A stretch of DNA of 64,000 nucleotides from Gammaproteobacteria bacterium (GTDB taxonomy: Bacteria; Pseudomonadota; Gammaproteobacteria; Acidiferrobacterales; Sulfurifustaceae), in the NCBI GenBank assembly GCA_016199745.1, contig JACQFZ010000001.1, positions 1-64,000 of the forward strand. The letters run 5' to 3'. Of the stretch, positions 55,490 to 63,805 are shown piece by piece. How positions within the stretch are numbered: the stretch's first letter is position 1; every line of letters begins with the position of its first letter. Position numbers and translations under genes: made by a program. The notes beneath the pieces are model-generated. The model saw only the letters and a list, made by a program, of their open reading frames with translations. It was not told where the DNA came from and made no database searches.

Positions 55490-55955
55490 GTACCGGCGCG
55501 ACTGAGCGATGTTGAATGAGATGCTGATAAAGTTCTTCGGCATTTTTAGCCGTGAGCAGCTGTTCGCGCCAGGCCTTGTCGCTGAATAAGCCGGCAAGCT
55601 CGGCGAGAATTTTAAGGTGCTCGTTATTAGCATGCTCAGGCACGAGCAGTGCGAAGGCCACGGTGACCGGCCGGTGATCGATGGCGGCAAAGTCGAGTGG
55701 TTGCGCGAGCGTGCAAAAAGCACCAATCGGGCGGGCCAATCCTTTCACGCGACCGTGCGGTAGCGCAAAGCCGGAACCGAGGCCGGTACTGCCGAGACGT
55801 TCGCGTTCGGCGAGTGCGGTCGACGCCAAGGCGGCGTTGAGCACGTCGGCGTCGGTGGTCAGCAATACGCCCAGCTGGCGCAATAGGTCATCCTTGCTGG
55901 TCGCCGGCACACCGAGCGCGATGCGTTGCCGTGAAAGCAGATCTTGGATGGGCAT
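55455..55955 (-). CDS. ptsN: nitrogen-regulatory EIIA (PtsN)
   Basis: EIIA-Ntr of the nitrogen PTS, 166 residues. Phosphoacceptor His67 lies in GFALPHGRVKGL. The C-terminal part carries VAFALLVPEHANNEHLKILAELAGLFSD. It overlaps hprK by 35 bases. In other organisms it controls potassium transporters, K+ homeostasis and stress responses depending on its phosphorylation. The C-terminal tail (HDTQAHRTRSV) is longer than usual because of the overlap. Confidence 0.95.
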   Translation of the reverse strand: MPIQDLLSRQRIALGVPATSKDDLLRQLGVLLTTDADVLNAALASTALAERERLGSTGLGSGFALPHGRVKGLARPIGAFCTLAQPLDFAAIDHRPVTVAFALLVPEHANNEHLKILAELAGLFSDKAWREQLLTAKNAEELYQHLIQHRSVAPVHDTQAHRTRSV

Positions 55956-55989
55956 AGCTAAGGTTTATCGACGTCCAATGGCATGGAAT

Positions 55990-56135
55990 CGCGAATGTGT
56001 CCCTTCCCCCTTCGGCAGCAGGAAAGAATGAAGGGATAGTGGCTCGTAGATGCGAATTTCTGCGGTTCGATGGCGCCGTCGTTTGCTTTGACTATCCCGT
56101 TATCCCAACCCTCTCCCGGCGGGAGAGGGGATTTT
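55990..56135. repeat. GC-rich repeat remnants between hpf and ptsN
   Basis: TCCCTTCCCCCTTCGGCAGC with a later GAATGAAGGGATAG, and further CCCTCTCCCGGCGGGAGAGGGGATTTT (about 56109-56135), are two diverged copies of the family. The second has clean arms CCCTCTCCCG/CGGGAGAGGG. The 235-base gap carries no gene. Confidence 0.6.
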
Positions 56136-56190
56136 GCATCGGCATTCATTACTCTCGTTTTTTGCTCGGCGCTGCGGCGGTACGCAAAGC

Positions 56191-56508
56191 TTATACCACC
56201 TGCTTCTGCGCCGAGCTGCGGTGATGATCCGTCATCTTCTCTTTGTGCTTCAGCACCTGACGATCCAGCTTGTCAGCGAGGGCGTCGATCGCCGCATACA
56301 TATCGTTACCGAGGGCATCGGCGTGCAGCGTTGCACCTTTGGCGAAGATCGTCGCCTCCGCCTTGTGGCGGTTTTTCTCTACATGTAGCACGACATTACT
56401 CGTGGTCATGTTATCGAAATGGCGTTGCAGCCGGCCGATTTTTTCCGAGGCGTAGTTGCGCAGCGCCTCTGTCATGTCGATTTGATGACCACTTACCGTG
56501 ATTTGCAT
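56191..56508 (-). CDS. hpf: ribosome hibernation-promoting factor
   Basis: Short HPF of 105 residues that binds the 30S decoding centre and promotes 100S dimers in stationary phase. The family block is MQITVSGHQIDMTEALRNYASEKIGRL with FDNMTTSNVVLHVEKNRHKAEATIFAKG following. The position directly downstream of rpoN is standard in gammaproteobacteria. An 18-base gap separates it from rpoN. Confidence 0.95.
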   Translation of the reverse strand: MQITVSGHQIDMTEALRNYASEKIGRLQRHFDNMTTSNVVLHVEKNRHKAEATIFAKGATLHADALGNDMYAAIDALADKLDRQVLKHKEKMTDHHRSSAQKQVV

Positions 56509-56526
56509 AGGCTTTACCTCCGACTG

Positions 56527-58026
56527 TTACAAAATCGATTTACGTTGGTTCGACGGCGGAATACTGATCGATTCGCGATACTTCGCGACCGTCCGTCGCG
56601 CCACATGTATTCCTTGTTCGGCCAAAATATCGGCAATCTTGCTGTCGCTGATCGGTTTGCTCGACGGTTCGCCTTCGACCAGCTTTTTGATCATCGAGCG
56701 GATCGCGGTTGCCGAGCAGGCGCCGCCGTCGGCGGTGCCGACGTGGCTCGAGAAGAAATATTTCAGCTCGAAGATGCCGCGCGGCGTCAGCATGTATTTG
56801 TTGGTGGTGACGCGCGAGATGGTCGATTCGTGCATACCGACGGTTTCGGCGACGTCGTGCAACACCAGCGGTTTCATCGCTTCCGGGCCATGATCGAAGA
56901 ACGCCCGCTGCCGGTCGACGATCGTGCGCGCCACCTTGAGCAGGGTGTCGTTGCGGCTATTGAGGCTCTTAATGAACCAGCGTGCTTGCTGTAGTTGATC
57001 CTGCAAGTAACGGTTCTGCGTGCTCGAATCGCCGCGATGGATCATGCCTTCGTACAGGCGATTAATGCGCAACCGCGGCGATACGTCTTGATTCAGCTCG
57101 GCGCGCCATACGCCTTTGTACTTCGAAACGATAATGTCGGGTACGACGTAATTGGCGGCGGTCGATTGCACCATGCCACCCGGTTTTGGGTTCAACCGTT
57201 GGATGATTTGTACCGCTTCGTGCAGCGTCTCCGGGCTGACCTTGAGCATGCGCCGCAGCTGGTTGTAGTCGCGGTTGGCGAGGGCAGCGAGATGTTCGGG
57301 CGTCGCCAGTTGCAACGCGTCGCTCACGAACGGCGTGTCGGTGCCGAGCGCTTTGAGCTGAAGTGTCAGGCATTCGGCCAAGTCGCGTGCACCGACGCCG
57401 ATCGGATCGAAATTTTGAATTTGGTGCAGCACCGCCTCGACTTCGTCGGCCTCGACATCGAGACCAGAAATACCGACGGCGCCACGGGCGAGAATTTGTT
57501 GAATCTCTTCGATACGCGAGGTGAGGTAGCCGTCTTCATTGATCGCATCGATCAAGCTTTCGGCGATACGCCGGTCGGTTTCCGACAGCGGTGTCATTTG
57601 CATCTGCCATAGCAGATGATCGCGCAGGGTCTGTGGCCGACTGTTGCGGGCATCGATATCGGGCCGCTCGCCGTCGCTGCGACTGCTGGAGGAGCTGCTG
57701 CCGTCGTAGTTACCTTCGTCCCAATCGCTGTCGCTGCCGACATCGCTGAGCGACGACTGCTCCATATCGAGATCGGCCGGCTCGGCATTGTCGGCGTCGG
57801 CGGTCGACGATTCGGCCTCGGCTTCCGCTTCGACCGTAGCGGTTTCTTCGCCTTCGCTGCGGTTCTCGGATTCTTCGTTCTCTTCGAGCAGTGGATTGCT
57901 CTCGAGCGCGTCTTGGATTTCTTGTTGAAGCTCAACGGTGGAGAGCTGCAGCAGCCGGATGGCCTGCTGAAGCTGGGGGGTGATCGTGAGATGTTGACCT
58001 AATTTAAGGTCAAGTGACTGCTTCAT
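56527..58026 (-). CDS. rpoN: RNA polymerase sigma-54 factor RpoN
   Basis: Alternative sigma factor for enhancer-dependent promoters. 499 residues. Region I begins SLDLKLGQHLTITPQLQQAIRLLQ; region II is a strongly acidic/Ser-rich linker at about residues 50-125 (with EGEETATVEAEAEAESS); region III ends with the helix-turn-helix and the RpoN box ARRTVAKYRESI near 476-487. The linker is long for the family. It lies between lptB and hpf, the classical order. Upstream of it 170 bases separate it from lptB, room for its own promoter. Confidence 0.97.
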   Translation of the reverse strand: MKQSLDLKLGQHLTITPQLQQAIRLLQLSTVELQQEIQDALESNPLLEENEESENRSEGEETATVEAEAEAESSTADADNAEPADLDMEQSSLSDVGSDSDWDEGNYDGSSSSSSRSDGERPDIDARNSRPQTLRDHLLWQMQMTPLSETDRRIAESLIDAINEDGYLTSRIEEIQQILARGAVGISGLDVEADEVEAVLHQIQNFDPIGVGARDLAECLTLQLKALGTDTPFVSDALQLATPEHLAALANRDYNQLRRMLKVSPETLHEAVQIIQRLNPKPGGMVQSTAANYVVPDIIVSKYKGVWRAELNQDVSPRLRINRLYEGMIHRGDSSTQNRYLQDQLQQARWFIKSLNSRNDTLLKVARTIVDRQRAFFDHGPEAMKPLVLHDVAETVGMHESTISRVTTNKYMLTPRGIFELKYFFSSHVGTADGGACSATAIRSMIKKLVEGEPSSKPISDSKIADILAEQGIHVARRTVAKYRESISIPPSNQRKSIL

Positions 58027-58196
58027 ATGCCCAACAATACCGTTTGTTTGCGAATGATTTAGTCAGAACTCCCTAACTCTCCTAATACCCACAAGTCTAG
58101 CAGACGGGTAAGGAAGCCAGCCCCGGCACCAAGCGCCGCCAGTCGGACTATTTATTATTTCTCTGCCCGGTCCGTGCATAGGGGTAGGTCGAGAGC

Positions 58197-58922
58197 TTAA
58201 AGCCGGAAATCCTTACCCAGATAAACTCTGCGAACGTCTTCATTATACAGAATCCCATCGGGCTCACCCGCGGTAAGTACACGGCCTTCGCTCAGAATGT
58301 AAGCACGATCGCAGATTTTTAGGGTTTCGCGGACGTTGTGGTCGGTGATGAGGATGCCGATGCCTCGGCTCTGTAAATGCTTGATGAGTTGTTGAATCTC
58401 TACCACCGAGATCGGATCGACACCGGCGAACGGTTCATCCAGCAGCATGAAGCGTGGTTGGCTCGCGAGTGCCCGGGCGATTTCAACGCGTCGGCGCTCA
58501 CCGCCAGAAAGGCTAATGCCGAGCGTGTCACGACGTTCGCTAATTTGCAGATCGTGCAGCAGTTCTTCGAGCAGCTCGTTGCGGCGGGCGGCGGTCAGGT
58601 CGCGGCGCGTTTCCAAAATCGCCATGATGTTTTCGGCGGTCGTCAGCTGCCGAAAGACCGACGGTTCTTGTGGCAGGTAACCGACGCCGAGCCGGGCGCG
58701 TTTGTGCATCGCCAAGTCGGTGATGTTCCGGCCATCGAGCGCAATACTGCCGGCATCGGCGGTGACCAGACCTACCATCATGTAAAAGCAGGTCGTTTTG
58801 CCGGCGCCATTTGGCCCGAGCAGGCCGACGATTTCGCCACCTTTGACTTCGAGCGATACCCCGTCGACGACGCGTCGGGCGCCGTAGTGCTTGGTTAAAC
58901 CGTTGGCCGCCAAGGTGCTCAT
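58197..58922 (-). CDS. lptB: LPS export ABC ATPase LptB
   Basis: Cytoplasmic ATPase driving lipopolysaccharide extraction from the inner membrane with LptF and LptG. 241 residues. Walker A is [15 protein letters not shown], signature [16 protein letters not shown] and Walker [17 protein letters not shown]. The start overlaps lptA by four bases. Order kdsD-kdsC-lptC-lptA-lptB-rpoN is the conserved one. Confidence 0.97.
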   Translation of the reverse strand: MSTLAANGLTKHYGARRVVDGVSLEVKGGEIVGLLGPNGAGKTTCFYMMVGLVTADAGSIALDGRNITDLAMHKRARLGVGYLPQEPSVFRQLTTAENIMAILETRRDLTAARRNELLEELLHDLQISERRDTLGISLSGGERRRVEIARALASQPRFMLLDEPFAGVDPISVVEIQQLIKHLQSRGIGILITDHNVRETLKICDRAYILSEGRVLTAGEPDGILYNEDVRRVYLGKDFRL

Positions 58923-59419
58923 GGTTGTTTTGCCGGTGCCGGCTGAATGACGGCGGTCACTTGTTTACCGTCGCCGCCTTCAGCGCTGAAGGTTTGTGCG
59001 TCCATCGCGTAATGCACGACCGCCCCGGTGACGGTGTCTTGATTGCGTTGGATAATAGCGCGCTCATAAAGATCGAGGCGGCGTTCGTTGGCGTAGTACT
59101 CGGCGCGCGCTGCCTGCGCGTTTAATTCTTGGCCGGCGTCGGATTGGCTCTTCATGCGCACCGGATTACCCCAGGCGCGAATCACATCCGCCCGACCTTC
59201 GCGTTGCCGGACTTCCAGGCGATCGGCCTCGAGTCGCATGCTGCCTTGCGTTAGCACCACATTGCCGCGATACAACGACACGCCGGTCTTCTGGTTCGCA
59301 TCGACATTTTTGGCGTGAATGTTGATCGGCTGCTCGGCGTCGCTGGTCAACGCCTGCGCACTCATGCTCACCAGCCACGAGGTCATGCCGATAATTATTA
59401 ACAGCGACGTTCGTTTCAT
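58919..59419 (-). CDS. lptA: LPS transport periplasmic protein LptA
   Basis: Periplasmic bridge protein of the Lpt system. 166 residues with a signal peptide ([19 protein letters not shown]). The mature part has [42 protein letters not shown], typical OstA-fold repeats. The gene is three bases after lptC and overlaps lptB by four. The C-terminus ends in a Pro/Ala tail (IQPAPAKQP). Confidence 0.95.
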   Translation of the reverse strand: MKRTSLLIIIGMTSWLVSMSAQALTSDAEQPINIHAKNVDANQKTGVSLYRGNVVLTQGSMRLEADRLEVRQREGRADVIRAWGNPVRMKSQSDAGQELNAQAARAEYYANERRLDLYERAIIQRNQDTVTGAVVHYAMDAQTFSAEGGDGKQVTAVIQPAPAKQP

Positions 59420-59422
59420 AAC

Positions 59423-59860
59423 TTAGTTGTCCAGCTCTATACGCATACGGTCGGACGTCATTTCGCCACCGGCGGGAGCGCGACTATCGCCAGCGTGGGT
59501 GACATACACGTTACCTTGCATGACGATCTCGCTGCCATCGCCCGGCATGACGCCGGTCTCAGCTTTGGTAACGATCAGGGGACCGGTCGGTGGGAACTGC
59601 GTGAGTATCGGTTTGGTGAGATACGACATGTTGTCATCGGGATAATGCATGAGGCGCTGCGCAACGAGCACATATTTGCGGGTGCCGAGCTCGTTCATCG
59701 TCGTCGCCGTGAAATTTTCGACGATGTAGTCAGGATCGTGCCGCATGTTCGCCGCGGTCGGCGCTAGCGGCGGCTCGACCCGACCGCTTAGCCACCACGA
59801 GCTCAGCGCCAGCAGGCCGAGGGCGCCGCCGATGACGATCTTATAAGTATCCGTTCTCAT
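59423..59860 (-). CDS. lptC: LPS export protein LptC (short form)
   Basis: Inner-membrane-anchored periplasmic Lpt component. One N-terminal transmembrane helix (KIVIGGALGLLALSSWWLSG) is followed by a beta-jellyroll with DYIVENFTATTMNELGTRKYVLVAQRLMHYPDDN. At 145 residues it is shorter than the E. coli protein (191), but it covers the essential domain core. It overlaps kdsC by four bases and precedes lptA by three. Confidence 0.9.
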   Translation of the reverse strand: MRTDTYKIVIGGALGLLALSSWWLSGRVEPPLAPTAANMRHDPDYIVENFTATTMNELGTRKYVLVAQRLMHYPDDNMSYLTKPILTQFPPTGPLIVTKAETGVMPGDGSEIVMQGNVYVTHAGDSRAPAGGEMTSDRMRIELDN

Positions 59861-60414
59861 GCGAGATAGCGTCGCATCTCGCTATCGTACACGCCGTGCG
59901 CGTGCAATATTGCCTCGCAGAGCTCGCGCACGCCGCCGCGTCCGCCGGCCGACGGCGTAACCCAGTGTACATGCCGACGTACCAACGGATGGGCGTCGGC
60001 CACGGTTACTGCTAGGCCGGCGTTCAACAAAATCGGCAAGTCGACGACGTCGTCGCCGGCGTAGGCGGTTTGTTCCGGTGTCAGTCCGAGTGTCGTCAAC
60101 AGTTGGCGATACACCGGCAATTTGTCGCGGCAGCCTTGATGGAGATGGGCGATGCTGAGCTCGGCGGCACGCCGTTCGACGACGCGCGATGTGCGGCCGG
60201 TGATGATGCCGACGGCGATATTGTGCCGTTGCAGCATGACGATACCGTGCCCGTCTTTGATGTCGAACGCCTTGTATTCATCGTCGCCGCTCAACATCAC
60301 GCGGCCGTCGGTCAAAATGCCGTCGACGTCGAGCAACAGCAGTCGCACGCGCCGCGCGCGTTCGAAGATCGGTGTGGGAATGGCAAAGTCAGGGGCGAGC
60401 AGACCGGTGCTCAT
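59857..60414 (-). CDS. kdsC: 3-deoxy-D-manno-octulosonate 8-phosphate phosphatase KdsC
   Basis: HAD-superfamily phosphatase producing Kdo from Kdo-8-P. 185 residues. The HAD nucleophile motif is LLLLDVDGILTDGRV, followed by FDIKDGHGIVMLQRHNIAVGIITGRTS and the later AYAGDDVVDLPILLNAGLAVTVADA. C1-type HAD without a cap, as expected. It overlaps lptC by four bases; 22 bases separate it from kdsD. Confidence 0.96.
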   Translation of the reverse strand: MSTGLLAPDFAIPTPIFERARRVRLLLLDVDGILTDGRVMLSGDDEYKAFDIKDGHGIVMLQRHNIAVGIITGRTSRVVERRAAELSIAHLHQGCRDKLPVYRQLLTTLGLTPEQTAYAGDDVVDLPILLNAGLAVTVADAHPLVRRHVHWVTPSAGGRGGVRELCEAILHAHGVYDSEMRRYLA

Positions 60415-60436
60415 GCGGCATCCTTAAATAAATGAT

Positions 60437-61432
60437 TTAAACGATCCGTCGCCGCAACAAATCGTGCATGTTGAGCGCGCCGATGACGCGCCGATCGTTA
60501 TCGACGACCAGTAAGCCGTTGATTTTGTCCGAGCGCATGCGCTCGATGACTTCGGCGGCCAAGCGATCGGCAGTGGTTGTTTTCGGTTGGTGCGTCATCA
60601 CGTCAGCCACCTTTGCCGTGTACACATCGACGTTGCGTTGTAACAACCGGCGCAAATCACCGTCGGTGAGCAGCCCGGCTAGGCGCTGATCGTCATCGAC
60701 GATCGCCGTCATGCCGAGACCCTTGCTGGTCATCTCCAGCAGCGCTTCGCGCAAGCTCGCGGTCACCGGCACCGCCGGAACTTCGCTGCCCTTGTGCATG
60801 ACGTCGGCGACATACAGCAATAGACGCCGGCCAAGGCTGCCGGCCGGATGCGCCAGCGCAAATCCTTCCGCCGTCAGGCCGCGGTGCTTGAGCAGCGCGA
60901 CCGCGACCGCATCGCCCATGGCGAGGGCGGCGGTGGTGCTGGCGGTCGGCGCCAGGTTGAGTGGGCACGCTTCCTTCTCGACGCCGCAATACAGCACGGC
61001 GTCGGCTTGTTTGGCCAAGGTCGAATTCAGGTTGCCGGTAAGAGCGACGAGCTTCACGCCCATGCGTTTGATGATCGGCAGGATCAACAGCAGCTCGTCG
61101 GTTTCACCGGAGTTGGAAATGGCGAACACGAGGTCGACCGGCGTAATCATGCCGAGGTCGCCGTGCGACGCTTCGCCCGGATGAACGAAGAATGCCGGCG
61201 TGCCGGTGGAGGCGAGCGTGGCGGCAATTTTGCCACCGACGTGGCCAGACTTGCCCATGCCGATGACGATCACGCGCCCTTGCCCCGCCGCTTGCACGGC
61301 GATAATCAGCTCGCAGCTTTTGCCGAAGTTGTCATCAATGCGTTCGGCCAATGCGTTCAGCGCGTCGGCCTCGATTTCGAGGGTCTCGCGCCCGAGTTGT
61401 TCGAACGATACGGAAGGTACGGTTTTGCGCAT
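60437..61432 (-). CDS. kdsD: arabinose-5-phosphate isomerase KdsD
   Basis: Converts ribulose-5-phosphate to arabinose-5-phosphate, the Kdo precursor. 331 residues with a SIS domain (VIVIGMGKSGHVGGKIAATLASTGTPAFFVHP; GMITPVDLVFAISNSGETDELL) and two C-terminal CBS domains (VADVMHKGSEVPAVP; VADVMTHQPKTT). The ATG at 61432 is clean. Divergent from the kef wreck, whose ancestor usually neighbours kdsD in gammaproteobacteria. Confidence 0.96.
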   Translation of the reverse strand: MRKTVPSVSFEQLGRETLEIEADALNALAERIDDNFGKSCELIIAVQAAGQGRVIVIGMGKSGHVGGKIAATLASTGTPAFFVHPGEASHGDLGMITPVDLVFAISNSGETDELLLILPIIKRMGVKLVALTGNLNSTLAKQADAVLYCGVEKEACPLNLAPTASTTAALAMGDAVAVALLKHRGLTAEGFALAHPAGSLGRRLLLYVADVMHKGSEVPAVPVTASLREALLEMTSKGLGMTAIVDDDQRLAGLLTDGDLRRLLQRNVDVYTAKVADVMTHQPKTTTADRLAAEVIERMRSDKINGLLVVDNDRRVIGALNMHDLLRRRIV

Positions 61433-61502
61433 GCGTCGCTAGGGCGGGCCGTCTGGCATAATTCCCGGTCGAGTATATTGATTCCGCTGGTTCAATAACA
61501 GA

Positions 61503-62054
61503 CGCGATCTTTGTTGTTCCAGGATTTGGCGGTAGTGCCGCTGTTGATTTTGTTACCGGCGCTCGCCGGTCAACAGCAGGCGATCGGACTGACGCTGGCG
61601 TTGGCGCTCGGCAAAAGCGCGTTAGTGATGGTGCTCATGTTTTTCATCGGTCGTTGGTCGTTGCGGCCGTTGTTCCATCGCGTGGCGGCGACGCGCGTGC
61701 GCGAGTACTTCATGTTGACAGTGTTGCTGCTAACGCTGGCTGCTGCTCAAAATCCTCGAACTCACGCGCGCGCTGCGTCGCAACTTGCCGGTGATCGTGC
61801 GCACGATGGACGATGTCGATCTCGACAAATTGATGCACGCCGGCGCTACCGAGGTCGTGCCGGAAAGCTTGGAGGGCAGTTTGATGATGGGCTCGCATAT
61901 GTTGCTGTTGCTCGGTGTACCGGCGGCGCGTATCGATCGTTATGTGAACACCGTGCGCGGCGCACGCTATCGCATGCTGCGCGAATTTTTCCATGGTCAA
62001 TTCAGCGAGTCGCTGGACCAGGCCGAGCGCGTATTACTCACAGGTGTACCATGA
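61503..62054 (+). pseudogene. wreck of a Kef-type K+/H+ antiporter
   Basis: Two surviving pieces of a KefB/KefC-type (CPA2) transporter in different frames. Piece one (about 61505-61740) encodes transmembrane sequence LLFQDLAVVPLLILLPALAG and ALGKSALVMVLMFFIGRW. Piece two (about 61744-62054, shifted frame) encodes the TrkA-N end: LKILELTRALRRNLPVIVRT, LDKLMHAGATEVVPESLEGS and YRMLREFFHGQFSESL. The N-terminal helices and roughly 300 residues between the pieces are gone, and the junction is a frameshift. The gene order next to kdsD matches the intact form elsewhere. Confidence 0.8.
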
Positions 62055-62791
62055 GTTTCCACGATCACTTTTCCGGCCATGCTGGCGCCTACGCCAAATA
62101 CCGGCCGGATTATCCGCCGGCGCTGTTCGATTACTTGGCAACGGTCGCACCGGCACGCGCGCTCGCTTGGGATGTCGGCACCGGCAGCGGTCAGGCGGCG
62201 CTTGGGCTGGTGCCTTTTTTTCAACATATCGTCGCTAGCGATCCGAGTGCCGAGCAGATCGAACAAGCACAACCGCATCCGCAGGTGACGTACGTAGTTG
62301 CGGCCGCCGAGCAGTCGAGTCTGCCTGCCCACAGCGTCGATCTCATTACTGTCGCCCAAGCGATCCATTGGTTCGACTTCGCGCGGTTCTACGCGGAAGT
62401 GCGTCGCGTTCTCAAGCCCGACGGTAGGCTCGCCGTGTTCGGTTATGGGCTCAATGAAATTACGCCGGCGATCGATGCGATCATGCTGCGTTATTACCGC
62501 GATATCGTCGGGCCGTACTGGCCGCCGGAGCGGCGTTACTTGGACGAGCAGTATGCGACCCTTCCTTTTCCGTTTACCGAGCTCCGCACGCCGTCGTTTC
62601 GTTTGCAGCAATCGTGGGACCTCGCGGCATTCCGCGGTTATTTGGCGACTTGGTCGGCGACGCAAGGCTACCTGCGTGAACGCGGCAGCGATCCGTTGGC
62701 GCTGATCGATGCCGCGTTAATAAATGCCTGGGGAACTCCAACTATTGCCCGGCGTGTGACCTGGCCGCTCTATCTGCGCGTCGGTCGTTAA
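62051..62791 (+). CDS. class I SAM-dependent methyltransferase
   Basis: 246 residues from ATG 62051 (MSFHDHFSGHAGAYAKYRPD), overlapping the kef wreck stop by four bases. Methyltransferase motif I is LAWDVGTGSGQAALGL, motif post-I IVASDPSAEQIEQA, then VTYVVAAAEQSSLPAHSVDLITVAQAIHWFDF and the late RVLKPDGRLAVFGYG. This resembles the YcgJ/UbiE-like or trans-aconitate type. The longer open frame beginning at 61511 is an artefact that joins the kef remnant to it. Substrate unknown. Confidence 0.9.
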   Translation: MSFHDHFSGHAGAYAKYRPDYPPALFDYLATVAPARALAWDVGTGSGQAALGLVPFFQHIVASDPSAEQIEQAQPHPQVTYVVAAAEQSSLPAHSVDLITVAQAIHWFDFARFYAEVRRVLKPDGRLAVFGYGLNEITPAIDAIMLRYYRDIVGPYWPPERRYLDEQYATLPFPFTELRTPSFRLQQSWDLAAFRGYLATWSATQGYLRERGSDPLALIDAALINAWGTPTIARRVTWPLYLRVGR

Positions 62792-62880
62792 CCGCCTCAT
62801 TCTGAAAAATTCTGTTACCGCAATCGTGACCGAACCACGTCGGCGTCGGTACAATCCGTCGCTTCTCAGGGCTTATAAAA

Positions 62881-63456
62881 ATGGCGAAGAAAATTTTGGT
62901 GATTTTGGGCCAGCCGCAACGCAAGAGTTACGGCGGCGCATTGGCGCAGGCCTATATAGAAGGCGCGCAAACGGCAGGTGCTGAAGTGCAGACGCTGTTT
63001 TTAGGCGAGCTCGCTTTCCACCCGGCGCCGTCGACCAACGGCCCGGCGGAGCTCGAGCCGGATTTGCAACGCGCGCAAGCAGCGATTCGCTGGGCCGAAC
63101 ACTTGGTGTTCGTCTACCCCATTTGGTGGGGCACGATTCCGGCGCTGCTGAAGGGCTTTATCGAACGCACCTTCGCGCCCGGTTTCGCCGTTAACTTTCA
63201 TCAGGATTCGCCGCGCTGGGACAAGCTGTTGTGCGGTCGCAGCGCGCGTTTGATCGTGACGATGAACACGCCGCCGTGGATTTATCGTTGGCTCTTCGGT
63301 CGCCCGGGGCACGTGACGATGAAGCGCACGATCCTCAAGTTCTGCGGCATTCAGCCGGTGAAGATTACCGACGTCGGTCCGGTACAGAAGGCAACGGCCA
63401 CGGAGCGCGAGCGTTGGTTGGCGCAGGTGCGCTTGCTCGGACAGAATTTGTTGTAG
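62881..63456 (+). CDS. NAD(P)H quinone oxidoreductase, flavodoxin-like fold
   Basis: 191 residues. FMN-binding fold of the NQO1/KefF/MdaB type: KKILVILGQPQRKSYGGALA near the N-terminus, then LVFVYPIWWGTIPALLKGFIERTFAPGFAV, and a late MNTPPWIYRW segment. KefF is the ancillary subunit that activates KefC in E. coli; here the enzyme lies just downstream of a destroyed kef gene, so it may be its orphaned partner. It could equally be a general quinone reductase. Confidence 0.88.
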   Translation: MAKKILVILGQPQRKSYGGALAQAYIEGAQTAGAEVQTLFLGELAFHPAPSTNGPAELEPDLQRAQAAIRWAEHLVFVYPIWWGTIPALLKGFIERTFAPGFAVNFHQDSPRWDKLLCGRSARLIVTMNTPPWIYRWLFGRPGHVTMKRTILKFCGIQPVKITDVGPVQKATATERERWLAQVRLLGQNLL

Positions 63457-63484
63457 TTCCCTGTCGAAGCGTCGTCGGTTCGGC

Positions 63485-63805
63485 CTAAATGAGATTCACG
63501 CAAAAGGTGTCGACCTCTATTTGCACCAGCAGGGCATTGATACCACCACGCCGGCCGGCAAGGCACTATTCCACATGTGCGGCGTCTTCGCTGAGTTTGA
63601 GCGTGCGGTGATTCAAGAGCGCGTCAAAGCAGGACTTGCCCGTGCGAAAGCACAAGGTAAGACGCTAGGCCGCCCCTTCAAGCACGGTCCCATCGACGAG
63701 GGAGCCATTCGCAAGGCGCTCAAGAAGGGCACCGGCAAATTGAAGATCGCGCGCGAGTTCAAGATAGGGGTGAGCGTCGTGCAGCGGATCGCGGCGACCG
63801 CGTAA
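63485..63805 (+). pseudogene. 5'-truncated serine recombinase (resolvase/invertase family)
   Basis: The frame begins abruptly at LNEIHAKGVDLYLHQQG and continues DTTTPAGKALFHMCGVFAEFERAVIQERVKAGLARAKAQG, the middle of a Tn3-type resolvase. It ends with a helix-turn-helix (RKALKKGTGKLKIAREFKIGVSVVQRIAATA). The catalytic N-terminal part with its serine is missing; upstream is the end of the quinone reductase gene. An in-frame TTG at 63521 could initiate a short protein, but it would be inactive. It marks a past mobile-element event. Confidence 0.8.

Noticed and set aside
54540-55726. Longer upstream starts for rapZ and hprK
   Set aside because: The extra N-terminal residues are out-of-frame translations of hprK and ptsN; family starts are at 54539 and 55489.
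61511-62791. 426-residue transporter-methyltransferase fusion
   Set aside because: The N-terminal part is a Kef fragment that continues out of frame; the methyltransferase has its own good ATG at 62051.
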